DNA of 26,704 bases, from the NCBI GenBank assembly GCA_002344785.1, contig DDUL01000055.1, forward strand, positions 44,236-70,939, in the 5' to 3' direction. Shown piece by piece: positions 7,496 through 15,041 of this stretch (position 1 is the stretch's first letter; the number at the start of each line of letters is the position of its first letter). Source of the DNA: Bdellovibrionaceae bacterium UBA2339. Lineage in GTDB: Bacteria; Bdellovibrionota; Bdellovibrionia; Bdellovibrionales; JAMPXM01. A model generated the notes under the pieces. It was not told the origin of the DNA and searched no databases. It saw nothing but the letters and a program-made list of their open reading frames with translations. The translations under genes were made by a program, and so were the position numbers.

Positions 7496-7969
7496 ATGGC
7501 GAACTGGCTTATGAAGTCCGAACCCGAGGTCTATTCGATCGATGATTTCCGAAAGGATCAACGCACGCTTTGGACAGGCGTGCGCAATTATCAAGCACGT
7601 AACTTCATGATGGCCGATCACCCAACGGCCATGAAACTCGGTGACGAGTTCATATTTTACCACTCCAACGCTGAACCTCCAGCCGCCGTTGGCCTCGGCC
7701 GCATCATTCGACTTTCTGTGCCAGATCCCGAACAGTTTCAAAAAAAGTCCGAGTATTTCGAGGCCCGCGCGACCAAGGCCAAGCCGATTTGGTTCTGCGC
7801 CGAAGTGGAATATGTGCGGCACTTCACGCGCGCGGTGAGCTTGGAACAGATGCGCGGCGAGAAGACTTTGGCGAAGTTGGAACTGCTCAAGCGCGGCACT
7901 CGTCTTTCGATCTTCCCCATTTCGCGCGCGGAGTTTGAGCAGATCCTGAGGATGGGTTCGGGTGACTGA
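7496..7969 (+). CDS. EVE domain-containing protein (Thy28/YPF-like)
   Basis: The ATG at 7496 is chosen because the family start 'M-x-x-W-L-x-K-S-E-P' follows directly (MANWLMKSEP); upstream codons in the same frame are antisense to the SDR gene and unlike any protein. The 157-aa product is essentially one EVE domain: TLWTGVRNYQARNFM, FYHSNAEPPAAVGLGRI, PIWFCAEVEYV and a C-terminal RLSIFPISRAEFEQIL. EVE domains are PUA-like and bind modified bases in DNA or RNA; in bacteria single-domain versions are often near RNA-modification or housekeeping genes. Here it overlaps the DusC-type tRNA-modification gene by 8 nt, which suggests a shared transcript and perhaps an RNA-related role. Confidence 0.94.
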   Translation: MANWLMKSEPEVYSIDDFRKDQRTLWTGVRNYQARNFMMADHPTAMKLGDEFIFYHSNAEPPAAVGLGRIIRLSVPDPEQFQKKSEYFEARATKAKPIWFCAEVEYVRHFTRAVSLEQMRGEKTLAKLELLKRGTRLSIFPISRAEFEQILRMGSGD

Positions 7970-9056
7970 GTTTCACACTGACGTCTTTGAGCGACGGAAT
8001 TTCTTTTCGCACGAAGCGCCCCCGCGCACAGTGCTCGCACCTATGGAGGGAGTGGTCGACGCCATGACCAGATCCGTGCTCACCGCGCTCGGTGGGATCG
8101 ATCTGTGTTTGACGGAATTCATCCGCGTGACCACGCAGCTTTTGCCCGAGCATGTGTTTTACAAGTACGCACCGGAGCTACAGAACGACTCGCGCACCAA
8201 CTGCGGCACGCCGCTCCTGGTGCAGCTTCTCGGCAGTGACCCGGCTTGCCTCGGCGACAATGCCGCGCGCGCCATTTCGCTGGGCGCTTACGGAATTGAT
8301 CTCAACTTCGGTTGCCCCGCCAAGACCGTCAATCGTCACGATGGCGGCGCCTCGCTTCTTAAAGACCCCGAGCGCGTAGCCCGCGCTGTCGCCGGTGTTC
8401 GCAGCGCCTTGCCGTCCACCGTCAGCGTTTCGGCCAAGGTACGCTTGGGTTTCCACGACAAGTCTTTGCACCGCGAAATTGCTCAAGCGGCTGAGAGTGG
8501 CGGCGCGGACTGGCTCACCGTCCACGCGCGCACGCGTGACGAGGGCTATCAGCCACCGGCACATTGGGAATACATCGCCTCAATGCGCCAAGCTGTGCGC
8601 ATTCCCGTGATCGCCAATGGCGAATGCTGGGCGCCCGATGATGTGCGGAGGATGCGCGAAGTGAGCGGATGTCGCCACGTGATGCTCGGGCGCGGCTTGC
8701 TCGCACGGCCCTCACTGGCGCGCGAGATTCGCGGCGGCCACGAGCTCACTTGGCCCGAGAGTTTGCAGCTGTTACGAGATTTTTATTTGCAGTCGCTTGC
8801 AGCGCGAGGCGAGTCCTTCGCGTCCGCACGCCTGAAACAATGGCTCAGATTCATGTCGCGTGAATCTTCTTCGACGACGGACACCACGCGTTCGTCCGTC
8901 TCCGGCACACAACAGCTGGCGCGCGAAGTCTTTGATCGGCTCAAGAAGCTTGAGCCGATTCGCTTAGGTGATCTCGAGTGTCTTTCGACGAGGGTGAACG
9001 ACGTCGACGAACTTGGTAAATCACTGCAGGCAAATGTAGTTCATGGAGTTACCTGA
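7962..9056 (+). CDS. dusC: tRNA-dihydrouridine synthase, DusC-like
   Basis: This FMN enzyme reduces uridine to dihydrouridine in tRNA. The 364-aa product starts at GTG 7962, overlapping the EVE gene by 8 nt. It contains VLAPMEGVVDAMTR, DLCLTEFIRVTTQLLP and the active-site NFGCPAKTVN with Cys118, then KVRLG, the FMN-phosphate-binding ANGE and GRGLLARP. The TEFIRV/ELQN features match DusC more closely than DusA or DusB. A roughly 20-aa N-terminal extension and a Ser/Thr-rich stretch (about 299-315) make it longer than E. coli DusC. The last 36 nt overlap, tail to tail, the 3' end of the collagen-like gene on the other strand. The symbol is assigned by motif resemblance. Confidence 0.9.
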   Translation: MTEFHTDVFERRNFFSHEAPPRTVLAPMEGVVDAMTRSVLTALGGIDLCLTEFIRVTTQLLPEHVFYKYAPELQNDSRTNCGTPLLVQLLGSDPACLGDNAARAISLGAYGIDLNFGCPAKTVNRHDGGASLLKDPERVARAVAGVRSALPSTVSVSAKVRLGFHDKSLHREIAQAAESGGADWLTVHARTRDEGYQPPAHWEYIASMRQAVRIPVIANGECWAPDDVRRMREVSGCRHVMLGRGLLARPSLAREIRGGHELTWPESLQLLRDFYLQSLAARGESFASARLKQWLRFMSRESSSTTDTTRSSVSGTQQLAREVFDRLKKLEPIRLGDLECLSTRVNDVDELGKSLQANVVHGVT

Positions 9057-11027
9057 ACCAAGTGTCGTGGTGAAGTTGATCGAGATACTCGCATTTGTCG
9101 TCGAGGCCACAAAGGCCTGGTTCCCCAGCGTATTGTAAGAGACCACACAGAACGGCGCCGACGAATACGGCGAACTGAAAGTTAAAGTGCAGGTCGCGCC
9201 ACCACCTGAGAACGTGATGGTGCCTCGCGTGTCCGAGCTTCCTGCCGCCAAACTTCCGCAGCTTGCTGACGGCATGCTGCCGGTTGCCGCGATCTTTCCG
9301 TTCACATGCAACTTAGCGGTGGGCGAACCCGTGCCGATGCCGAGGTTACCCGATGTGTCCAATCTTGCTTGCTCGACGTTGTTCGCACGCAAGACCAACG
9401 GGCTATTGGAGTTCGTACCGATGAAGCCATAGCCACTCGAGTCTTGTACACCCCAATCCAATCGCGTCGCACCGGCGTTCATGATGCCTTGGCAAAATCC
9501 GGCGGCGGCGCAGTCGCCGCGCATGATATCCACTGACGAACTTCCACTCGAAACATTGAGGTTTGCCATCGGGGACGTCGTGCCAATGCCAACTTTGCCA
9601 TCAGTCGCGACTGTCATTCTTACCGTACTGGGATTGGCTGTGGATGTTGCAAGGTGAACTGGGCCGATATCATTAGCAAGGATGAGTGAGTTCGCTTGCG
9701 AGCCTCCTGAGATTTGCCCCGCCGACGGAGCGGACATACCCAACCGACCAGCATACCCACTGGTCGGACCGATTTTAATTTCTGGGTTTGTGGATCGCAC
9801 GATGTGAAGTGCGGTATTGGTAAACGGAGATGTGGTACCGATGGCAACTTCGCCGTTTGCTGTGACTCGCAATCGCTCAATTCCACCCGTTGCGATTCCC
9901 ATGACATCGGCAGTCGGTGAAAAGATGCCGGTATCGGAGTCACCCACATAACTGATTCCAGGCGCTCCGGCAGTTCCTCCAGAGGCCACAGGCAAACCCG
10001 ACGGTCCCGTCGGTCCCATGGGACCGGTCGGACCCGCAACACCTGTCGGACCTATCGGCCCAGTTGGACCAGTCGGGCCCGTCGCACCATCCGCGCCATC
10101 CGCACCATCAACTCCAGCGACACCTGTCGCACCCGTCGCACCCGTTGGACCCATAGGACCCGTCGCACCATCAGCTCCGGCGACTCCCGTCGCGCCCGTA
10201 GCTCCCGTCGGACCAACAGCGCCGGCAGCACCCGTCGGTCCCATAGGACCCGTCGCGCCCGTTGCTCCTGTCACACCATCCACACCTGCGACACCTGTCG
10301 CACCCGTCGCACCCGTCGCACCCGTCGCGCCCGTTGGTCCGACAGCGCCCGCCGCGCCGGCAGCGCCCGTAGGTCCCATAGGACCCGTCGCACCTGTCGG
10401 TCCCGTCGCACCGACTCCGCCGCCCGCGATAATTCCAAGAAGCGTGGTGTATTCCGACGAGGTCAAAGGTGAAACAGAGCCCATCGTCGAACCATCTTGA
10501 ACGCGCACCAACGAAGAGGGAGAGAAACCCTGAACCGTGTCCGCATAAAACGCATAGGGAGTTGCCTGTAAAGTCACATCAGGCGTGAGTGACGTCGTCG
10601 TTCCGCTAATCGTCACCGCAATTCTCGCACGTCGCGTGTGACCTGCCGACGGCGTGTAAGAGCAAGCCCCACCGCCATCTTCTTCACCATTGATGGATTT
10701 ATGATTGGCGAAGGCCACGGGTAAGCTCGAACCCACCACGACGCTTCCCTTACCTAAAGAGACCGAAAAATTTCCCTGCGTGGTGCTGGTGTCGACGACA
10801 AAAGTCTCTTCATGCAATCGACAGGTTGATGCGGCGACGGCCGCGGCATCCGGATAGATGCGAATTTTCACGGTGACGTTTGAATTGAGAATGGGGTTGT
10901 TGGAAGCATCGAGCAGTCGACCCTCGTAGAGAAAACTTGAGGGCGAGCTCAAAGCGCCAGCGATCGGCGACCACCCAATGGCCACAGCGAGCAAGAGCTG
11001 AGCGCTCCAAGAAGTTTTCGTTCGCAT
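9021..11027 (-). CDS. Secreted collagen-like / tail-fibre-like surface protein
   Basis: This 668-aa protein starts at ATG 11027, chosen for a perfect AGGAGG (11034-11039) 6 nt upstream. Residues 1-25 form a signal peptide cleaved near AGA/LSS. Residues 30-165 are a beta-rich N-terminal domain beginning SSFLYEGRLLDASNN. Residues 204-346 are uninterrupted Gly-X-Y collagen-like triplets (GPTGATG, GPMGPTG, GVAGVDGAD). The C-terminal 300 residues carry VGDSDTGIFSPTADV followed by repeated AIGTTSP/GIGTTSP/GIGTGSP blocks of the kind seen in phage tail fibres and trimeric adhesins. The protein ends in a Cys-containing beta domain (NYICLQ). It probably forms a trimeric rod at the cell surface. It lies 57 nt downstream of a lipoprotein gene. 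Confidence 0.9.
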   Translation of the reverse strand: MRTKTSWSAQLLLAVAIGWSPIAGALSSPSSFLYEGRLLDASNNPILNSNVTVKIRIYPDAAAVAASTCRLHEETFVVDTSTTQGNFSVSLGKGSVVVGSSLPVAFANHKSINGEEDGGGACSYTPSAGHTRRARIAVTISGTTTSLTPDVTLQATPYAFYADTVQGFSPSSLVRVQDGSTMGSVSPLTSSEYTTLLGIIAGGGVGATGPTGATGPMGPTGAAGAAGAVGPTGATGATGATGATGVAGVDGVTGATGATGPMGPTGAAGAVGPTGATGATGVAGADGATGPMGPTGATGATGVAGVDGADGADGATGPTGPTGPIGPTGVAGPTGPMGPTGPSGLPVASGGTAGAPGISYVGDSDTGIFSPTADVMGIATGGIERLRVTANGEVAIGTTSPFTNTALHIVRSTNPEIKIGPTSGYAGRLGMSAPSAGQISGGSQANSLILANDIGPVHLATSTANPSTVRMTVATDGKVGIGTTSPMANLNVSSGSSSVDIMRGDCAAAGFCQGIMNAGATRLDWGVQDSSGYGFIGTNSNSPLVLRANNVEQARLDTSGNLGIGTGSPTAKLHVNGKIAATGSMPSASCGSLAAGSSDTRGTITFSGGGATCTLTFSSPYSSAPFCVVSYNTLGNQAFVASTTNASISINFTTTLGSGNSMNYICLQ
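9990..10418 (-). repeat. Collagen-like Gly-X-Y coding repeat (9-nt/27-nt imperfect)
   Basis: About 143 codons of continuous Gly-X-Y, with X-Y mostly Ala-Thr, Pro-Thr, Pro-Met, Val-Ala and Ala/Val-Asp. The DNA repeats with a 9-nt period, and a larger GPMGPTGAAGA-type block recurs about three times. The antisense strand reads as a Pro-Val-Ala open frame, which is a shadow. Confidence 0.9.
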
Positions 11028-11033
11028 GTCGAA

Positions 11034-11039
11034 CCTCCT
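11034..11039 (-). promoter_or_regulatory. Shine-Dalgarno AGGAGG of the collagen-like gene
   Basis: Perfect AGGAGG with 6-nt spacing to ATG 11027. It shows that the in-frame codons up to 11060 are probably not translated. Confidence 0.75.
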
Positions 11040-11084
11040 ACGTCCCGCGTTCCAAGCCAAACTCTGTAAGCCACAACCGTCGCA

Positions 11085-11897
11085 TCACTGAGAGACGACC
11101 GGTCGCAAATCCACTTTGATTCCCGCACCCTGCAATTGAACGTTCTGGTTTTCGGCGCGGAAGCCGCCGTCTAACACGACGCCACCGCCTGAGTGGCGAG
11201 TCCATGCGCCTATGCCGGTCGAAGCCGGGACTCGACCCGCCAGCGACGGACTGGTCGAACCCGCGCAGCTCGTCGGTAGTCCTTCTTGCGAGATCAAGGT
11301 CACGCCTGCAGATGGCGCTTGCACCGTCACATCGACATCGACATTGGCTTCATTGGTATCAAAGCTCGCAACACTTCCTACGCGCACGACTCGCGAGAGA
11401 TTCAAGGCCGCGAAGCTCTCAATATTCGCTGGGCATGACGGCTCTGTGCTCGGACGATTGTAGACATAAACTTCCAAGCGCCGCTGAAAACCGCGCGGCA
11501 CATTGATCGACAAACTGCCCCCAGGAGCAACCGTACCCGCGAAAACGCCCATCGGCAGATCACAATTGCTCGGACGTCGAGTGGGCAGATCAGCGGCCGT
11601 GATGTTGACCAGGAAACAAGCCTGCGACCAATTGTAGCTCAAGGCGGAGACACTCTGTTGGGACTCCGACTTCTCCGAAGCTGAACCTGAAACTGTCGAA
11701 GAAGGAAACTTGAGCAGCACTTGCGACGTGTTCGGGTCTGGAGCTTTGGTGCACGAGCCCAATGCGAACACAGCCATCAACTGGGCCATCACCACGAGGA
11801 CGCGATGAGTCCTCGTGGACCAATGGCGAAATGCAAATAAAGAGTTTCCAAGGGTCGGCCAACCCTCACGGTCCACAGACGTCTGCATGTTGAACAT
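11085..11897 (-). CDS. Secreted lipoprotein upstream of the collagen-like gene
   Basis: Up to 270 aa. A hydrophobic segment (about residues 33-48) ends in the lipobox FALGSC with Cys49, followed by TKAPDPNTS, so it is a likely lipoprotein processed by SPase II. The mature part is beta-rich and low in charge, with PGGSLSINVPRGFQRRLEVYVYN and Cys residues near 93, 119, 160 and 218 (SQACF, SNCDL, PSCPA, TSCAG) that may form disulfides. I recognise no family. The start is uncertain. ATG 11897 has no SD and gives an unusually long n-region; later in-frame ATG or GTG codons near 11789-11795 would give a short normal signal but also lack an SD. It shares strand and a 57-nt gap with the collagen-like gene, so the two may act together at the surface. 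Confidence 0.75.
   Translation of the reverse strand: MFNMQTSVDREGWPTLGNSLFAFRHWSTRTHRVLVVMAQLMAVFALGSCTKAPDPNTSQVLLKFPSSTVSGSASEKSESQQSVSALSYNWSQACFLVNITAADLPTRRPSNCDLPMGVFAGTVAPGGSLSINVPRGFQRRLEVYVYNRPSTEPSCPANIESFAALNLSRVVRVGSVASFDTNEANVDVDVTVQAPSAGVTLISQEGLPTSCAGSTSPSLAGRVPASTGIGAWTRHSGGGVVLDGGFRAENQNVQLQGAGIKVDLRPVVSQ
11792..11818. promoter_or_regulatory. Perfect 10-bp hairpin inside the lipoprotein 5' coding region
   Basis: CCACGAGGAC and GTCCTCGTGG are exact inverted repeats separated by 7 nt. On the lipoprotein mRNA this stem ends directly before the candidate internal starts GTG/ATG. It could control start choice or be incidental. There is no U-tract, so it is not a standard terminator. 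Confidence 0.4.
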
Positions 11898-12026
11898 ATC
11901 GGCAGACTCGACGCGAAACTCATTGTCTCAATCAGTTCTCAACAACTTCCATTGGCCGCACCACCATGTGCCGAATGAGCTTCGCGATTCAAACTGAGAC
12001 ATCACACGCGGGTTGAACTCTGGGCC

Positions 12027-13148
12027 TCAATAACGAAGTTCAGTTCGCGCGGTCATGGCGATCTCTTGACAAAAGAAGTTGCGCACGGTCTGGCGAGCTT
12101 CCGCCATTGTTTTACTTCGAGACAGTTTGGCCTCGAGATCCAAACCGAAACTCAACCAGGCGGCGCCGTTTTTCACGAAGAATCTGAGCTTTCGCAAAAG
12201 CAGATCCTCACTCCAGTTGGGCTTCGCTCCTCCGGTCACACGGTTGGACCATTCGGTTTCGGACTCTCCATCGATTGGGAGTGGGTAGATGGCTTCCAGC
12301 GCATCGATGAACTTGAGCAACATGCGCCCATACTCTTGCCCCTCTTCAAGTGCGCCCCTCGGGGCGCGTTCTCCTGCTCGACCTTCAGGCTCGGGCCAGC
12401 CCCACTCTTCTCCCATCTGCCAAAAAATCCATGGACGCGCCGTCGCCGCTCGACCGACCATCACCGCGTCGACTTCGGTTTCGTGCAACATGCGCCGCAC
12501 ATCTTCAGCAATCTGAATATCGCCATTGCCGATCACCGCGACGTCGACATGCTCGCGTAACTCACGAAGCTGCGACCAATCCGCGCGACCGCGGCGCTTT
12601 TGTTCCGCCGTGCGAGGATGCAGAGTCAACCACTCCGCGCCTGCGTCGACCAATCCCTTGGAAAAGCGTTTCATAAAATCGCGATCGCCCTGCGGACCAG
12701 CGCGCAACTTCACGCTAATCGGGAGCTTCGTCGCGGCTCGAGTCATCGCCACGACCTCGCGTGCGTAGCCCTCGTCGCCCATCAATGAAACGCCGTAATT
12801 ATGTGCAATCGCCTTGCGTACAGGACAACCCATGTTGATGTCGATGCCGCTTGCACCCCACTCCGACTCAAGACGCGCGCAGGATCTTTGAATCGGAATG
12901 GCTTCGTTGCCGAGAATTTGTGGCACAAGATTCGATTCATCTGCGAACTTGCGAACCTCAGGCACTACGGCGAAATTTTCATTCGGCAAGCGCCGCGAGT
13001 TGAGCATTTCGGTCGGCCAGAGTGTTTGCGCGGACTTCGGCATATAGCTCTTCACCACTCGGCGGAGAGCCGCGTGGCTGAGCCCGACCATGGGAGCCAA
13101 GGTCAGGGGAAAATTCACATTGCCGCGCAAGATAGGACGCTTCAGCAT
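12027..13148 (-). CDS. tRNA-dihydrouridine synthase (DusB-like)
   Basis: This 373-aa FMN enzyme shows LTLAPMVGLSHAALRR, the Dus active-site segment GIDINMGCPVRKAIAH with Cys108, ISVKLRAG, LTLHPRTAEQKRRGRADW, the phosphate-binding IGNGDI and MVGRAATARPWIF. These are the standard features of Dus enzymes that reduce uridines in tRNA; the DINMGCP-V-x-K pattern is closest to the DusB group. A charged insertion around residues 255-275 (EPEGRAGERAPRG) is atypical. The start at ATG 13148 has AAGAAGG (13155-13161) 6 nt upstream. The gene is divergent from purK across 46 nt. It is only distantly similar to the DusC-type protein at 7962-9056. Confidence 0.93.
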   Translation of the reverse strand: MLKRPILRGNVNFPLTLAPMVGLSHAALRRVVKSYMPKSAQTLWPTEMLNSRRLPNENFAVVPEVRKFADESNLVPQILGNEAIPIQRSCARLESEWGASGIDINMGCPVRKAIAHNYGVSLMGDEGYAREVVAMTRAATKLPISVKLRAGPQGDRDFMKRFSKGLVDAGAEWLTLHPRTAEQKRRGRADWSQLRELREHVDVAVIGNGDIQIAEDVRRMLHETEVDAVMVGRAATARPWIFWQMGEEWGWPEPEGRAGERAPRGALEEGQEYGRMLLKFIDALEAIYPLPIDGESETEWSNRVTGGAKPNWSEDLLLRKLRFFVKNGAAWLSFGLDLEAKLSRSKTMAEARQTVRNFFCQEIAMTARTELRY

Positions 13149-13194
13149 CGGCGACCTTCTTGACCCGAACCGCGCCCAGTGTCAAAACCGAATC

Positions 13195-14373
13195 ATGCCA
13201 AATCGATTGGGAATTCTGGGTGGAGGTCAGCTCGCACGGATGATGGCGCTCGAAGCGCATCGACTTGGCATCGAAGTGGCCGTGTGCTCGGAGTCCCCCC
13301 ACGATCCCGCCGCACAAGTGGTGCGCCATCATCACGCCGGGAAACTCAATGACGAGTCCACGCTCAAAGCTTTCTTTGACTCCTGCGACAGCATCACTTT
13401 TGAAAGCGAATTCTTGGATGCGGACCTCATCGGTCGCTTGAGCCAAAACCAAGGTACGCCGGTTTTTCCCGCTCCCAGTTTGATGGGAAAGATCCAGGAT
13501 CGACTCACGCAAAAACAGCTGCTCGAAGAGCATGATCTGCCGACCTCACCTTGGCGCGCCGTGGACAACTCGCACGACGCGATCGCCGCATGGGTCGGTC
13601 ACAAGAATCGAAGCGTGTTCAAGAAGCGTCGCTTCGGCTACGACGGTTACGGCACTTACATCGTTAAATCTTCGGAAGACTTTGACCACTTAATCAAAAG
13701 TGTTCCGGGTCCTCAGCTCAATCTCATCGCCGAACAGTACGTCAACTTCGATCGCGAACTGGCCTTGGTGTTGGCCCGCGATCTCCGCGGCAATGTCTTT
13801 TGCTATCCTTACGTGGAGACTCGCCAGAAGGACTCGCGATGTCTGTGGGTCAAAGGACCCATTCCGAATTCGCGACGCATGCTCAAGCTCCGCGAGCAGA
13901 TCGCCGAATTCGCAAACCAGATTAACTATGTCGGCGTCATGGGCGTTGAGTTGTTTGAAACTGAACGCGGCTTGCTCATCAACGAACTCGCACCTCGCGT
14001 GCACAACACTGGCCACCATTCGCTCAATAGCTTCACGGTGTCGCAGTTCGCTTTGCACGTGCAAGCCGCCAGTGGCCTCGAGATCGATCTGCCCCAGCCT
14101 ATTATGAAGGGATTTGCGATGTGGAATCTCTTGGGCACGCGGGACCAAGTTGAATCGAGTGACCCCGATACGCAATTGTACCCCGAACGCGCCTCGACGG
14201 CCGTACCGCCTCGAGCTGACACAGGCTCGGCGTTTTTTCATTGGTATGGCAAATCGCAGACTCGCCGTGGACGCAAGATGGGTCATGTGAATACGGTGTC
14301 GCGTGATGCGGATCTGGCACTTGAGCTCGCCAAGCGTATGGGCCAAAAAATTCTTCGCGACGTGAATATCTGA
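13195..14373 (+). CDS. purK: N5-carboxyaminoimidazole ribonucleotide synthase
   Basis: PurK converts AIR, ATP and bicarbonate to N5-CAIR in de novo purine synthesis; it is a cytoplasmic ATP-grasp enzyme. From ATG 13195 the product is 392 aa and starts directly with the family's nucleotide/AIR-binding loop LGILGGGQLARMMALEAHRLG. Later it has SITFESEF, the ATP-grasp KKRRFGYDGYGTYIV, RELALVLARD and the metal/carboxylate segment NELAPRVHNTGHHSLNSFT. All are in register with E. coli PurK, with modest substitutions. No clear SD precedes the ATG, and longer in-frame starts would run antisense into the Dus gene. purE begins 47 nt downstream, so the two-step N5-CAIR route is encoded together. Confidence 0.95.
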   Translation: MPNRLGILGGGQLARMMALEAHRLGIEVAVCSESPHDPAAQVVRHHHAGKLNDESTLKAFFDSCDSITFESEFLDADLIGRLSQNQGTPVFPAPSLMGKIQDRLTQKQLLEEHDLPTSPWRAVDNSHDAIAAWVGHKNRSVFKKRRFGYDGYGTYIVKSSEDFDHLIKSVPGPQLNLIAEQYVNFDRELALVLARDLRGNVFCYPYVETRQKDSRCLWVKGPIPNSRRMLKLREQIAEFANQINYVGVMGVELFETERGLLINELAPRVHNTGHHSLNSFTVSQFALHVQAASGLEIDLPQPIMKGFAMWNLLGTRDQVESSDPDTQLYPERASTAVPPRADTGSAFFHWYGKSQTRRGRKMGHVNTVSRDADLALELAKRMGQKILRDVNI

Positions 14374-14407
14374 AGGATCGCTTGTCGATACAAAGGACGA
14401 GCTCAGC

Positions 14408-14415
14408 AAAGGGAG
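14408..14415 (+). promoter_or_regulatory. Shine-Dalgarno AAAGGGAG deciding the GTG start of purE
   Basis: A purine-rich SD with 5-nt spacing to GTG 14421. It supports the GTG rather than the upstream TTG at 14382. Confidence 0.65.
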
Positions 14416-14420
14416 TGGAC

Positions 14421-15041
14421 GTGAAGAAAAATCAGAAAGCCCAGAGCCGAGCTTCTCGAAAGTCCGCGGCGTCCAACCGGGGCCCGCTTGTCGGTGTCGT
14501 CATGGGAAGCGACTCCGACTGGCCGGTCATGAGCGCCGCCCATCAGACGCTGGATGCATTTGGCATCGCCCATGAGGTGCGAGTCGTCTCGGCCCATCGC
14601 ACGCCCGAAGAGATGTTACGTTACGCACAGGAAGCCGCGGGACGCGGACTGCGGATCATCATCGCTGGCGCGGGTGGCGCAGCCCATTTGCCGGGTATGA
14701 TTGCCTCGGCAACACCACTGCCGGTCATCGGCGTGCCGGTGAACATCACCGCACTTGATGGTTTGGATGCCTTGCTGTCGATTGCCCAAATGCCTAAAGG
14801 CGTTCCTGTTGCTTGTGTCGGTGTCGATCAAGCAGCCAATGCAGCGCTACTTGCGGCTCGCATCCTCGCCGCAGGTGATTTGAGCTTTTCTGATCGACTT
14901 TTCGCCGGATTGCTTCAGCATCGAACTCAGAGCCAAGCGAAAGTGAAGTTGAGTCAAATGCGCTTGCAAGCTGAGTTGAAAAAACACAGCCGCACAACGG
15001 TCAGCCAGCGCGGCAAGAAGAAACGGATCGCAAAGAAGTGA
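14421..15041 (+). CDS. purE: N5-carboxyaminoimidazole ribonucleotide mutase
   Basis: PurE moves the carboxyl group of N5-CAIR to form CAIR, the step after PurK. GTG 14421 is chosen because AAAGGGAG (14408-14415) lies 5 nt upstream; a TTG at 14382 is possible but has no comparable site. The 206-aa product contains the class I PurE signatures GVVMGSDSDWPVM, VVSAHRTPEEM with the catalytic His, AGAGGAAHLPGM and LPVIGVPV. The core is flanked by unusual basic tails: about 20 residues of Lys/Arg/Ser before it and about 50 residues after it ending GKKKRIAKK. The stop overlaps the following methyltransferase start (GTGA), so purK-purE-methyltransferase form an operon. Confidence 0.95.
   Translation: MKKNQKAQSRASRKSAASNRGPLVGVVMGSDSDWPVMSAAHQTLDAFGIAHEVRVVSAHRTPEEMLRYAQEAAGRGLRIIIAGAGGAAHLPGMIASATPLPVIGVPVNITALDGLDALLSIAQMPKGVPVACVGVDQAANAALLAARILAAGDLSFSDRLFAGLLQHRTQSQAKVKLSQMRLQAELKKHSRTTVSQRGKKKRIAKK

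Noticed and set aside
10018..10500. 160-codon Pro-Val-Ala repeat frame on the plus strand
   Set aside because: Antisense shadow of the Gly-X-Y region of the secreted protein at 9021-11027, which has a signal peptide, a strong SD and recognisable domains.
9021..11027. Prophage tail-fibre gene
   Set aside because: The C-terminal repeats do look tail-fibre-like, but the protein has a signal peptide, a cellular-type N-terminal domain and no phage genes around it.
11898..12026. Inverted repeat GTCTCA/TGAGAC upstream of the lipoprotein
   Set aside because: Only 6 bp with a very long loop; not distinguishable from chance.
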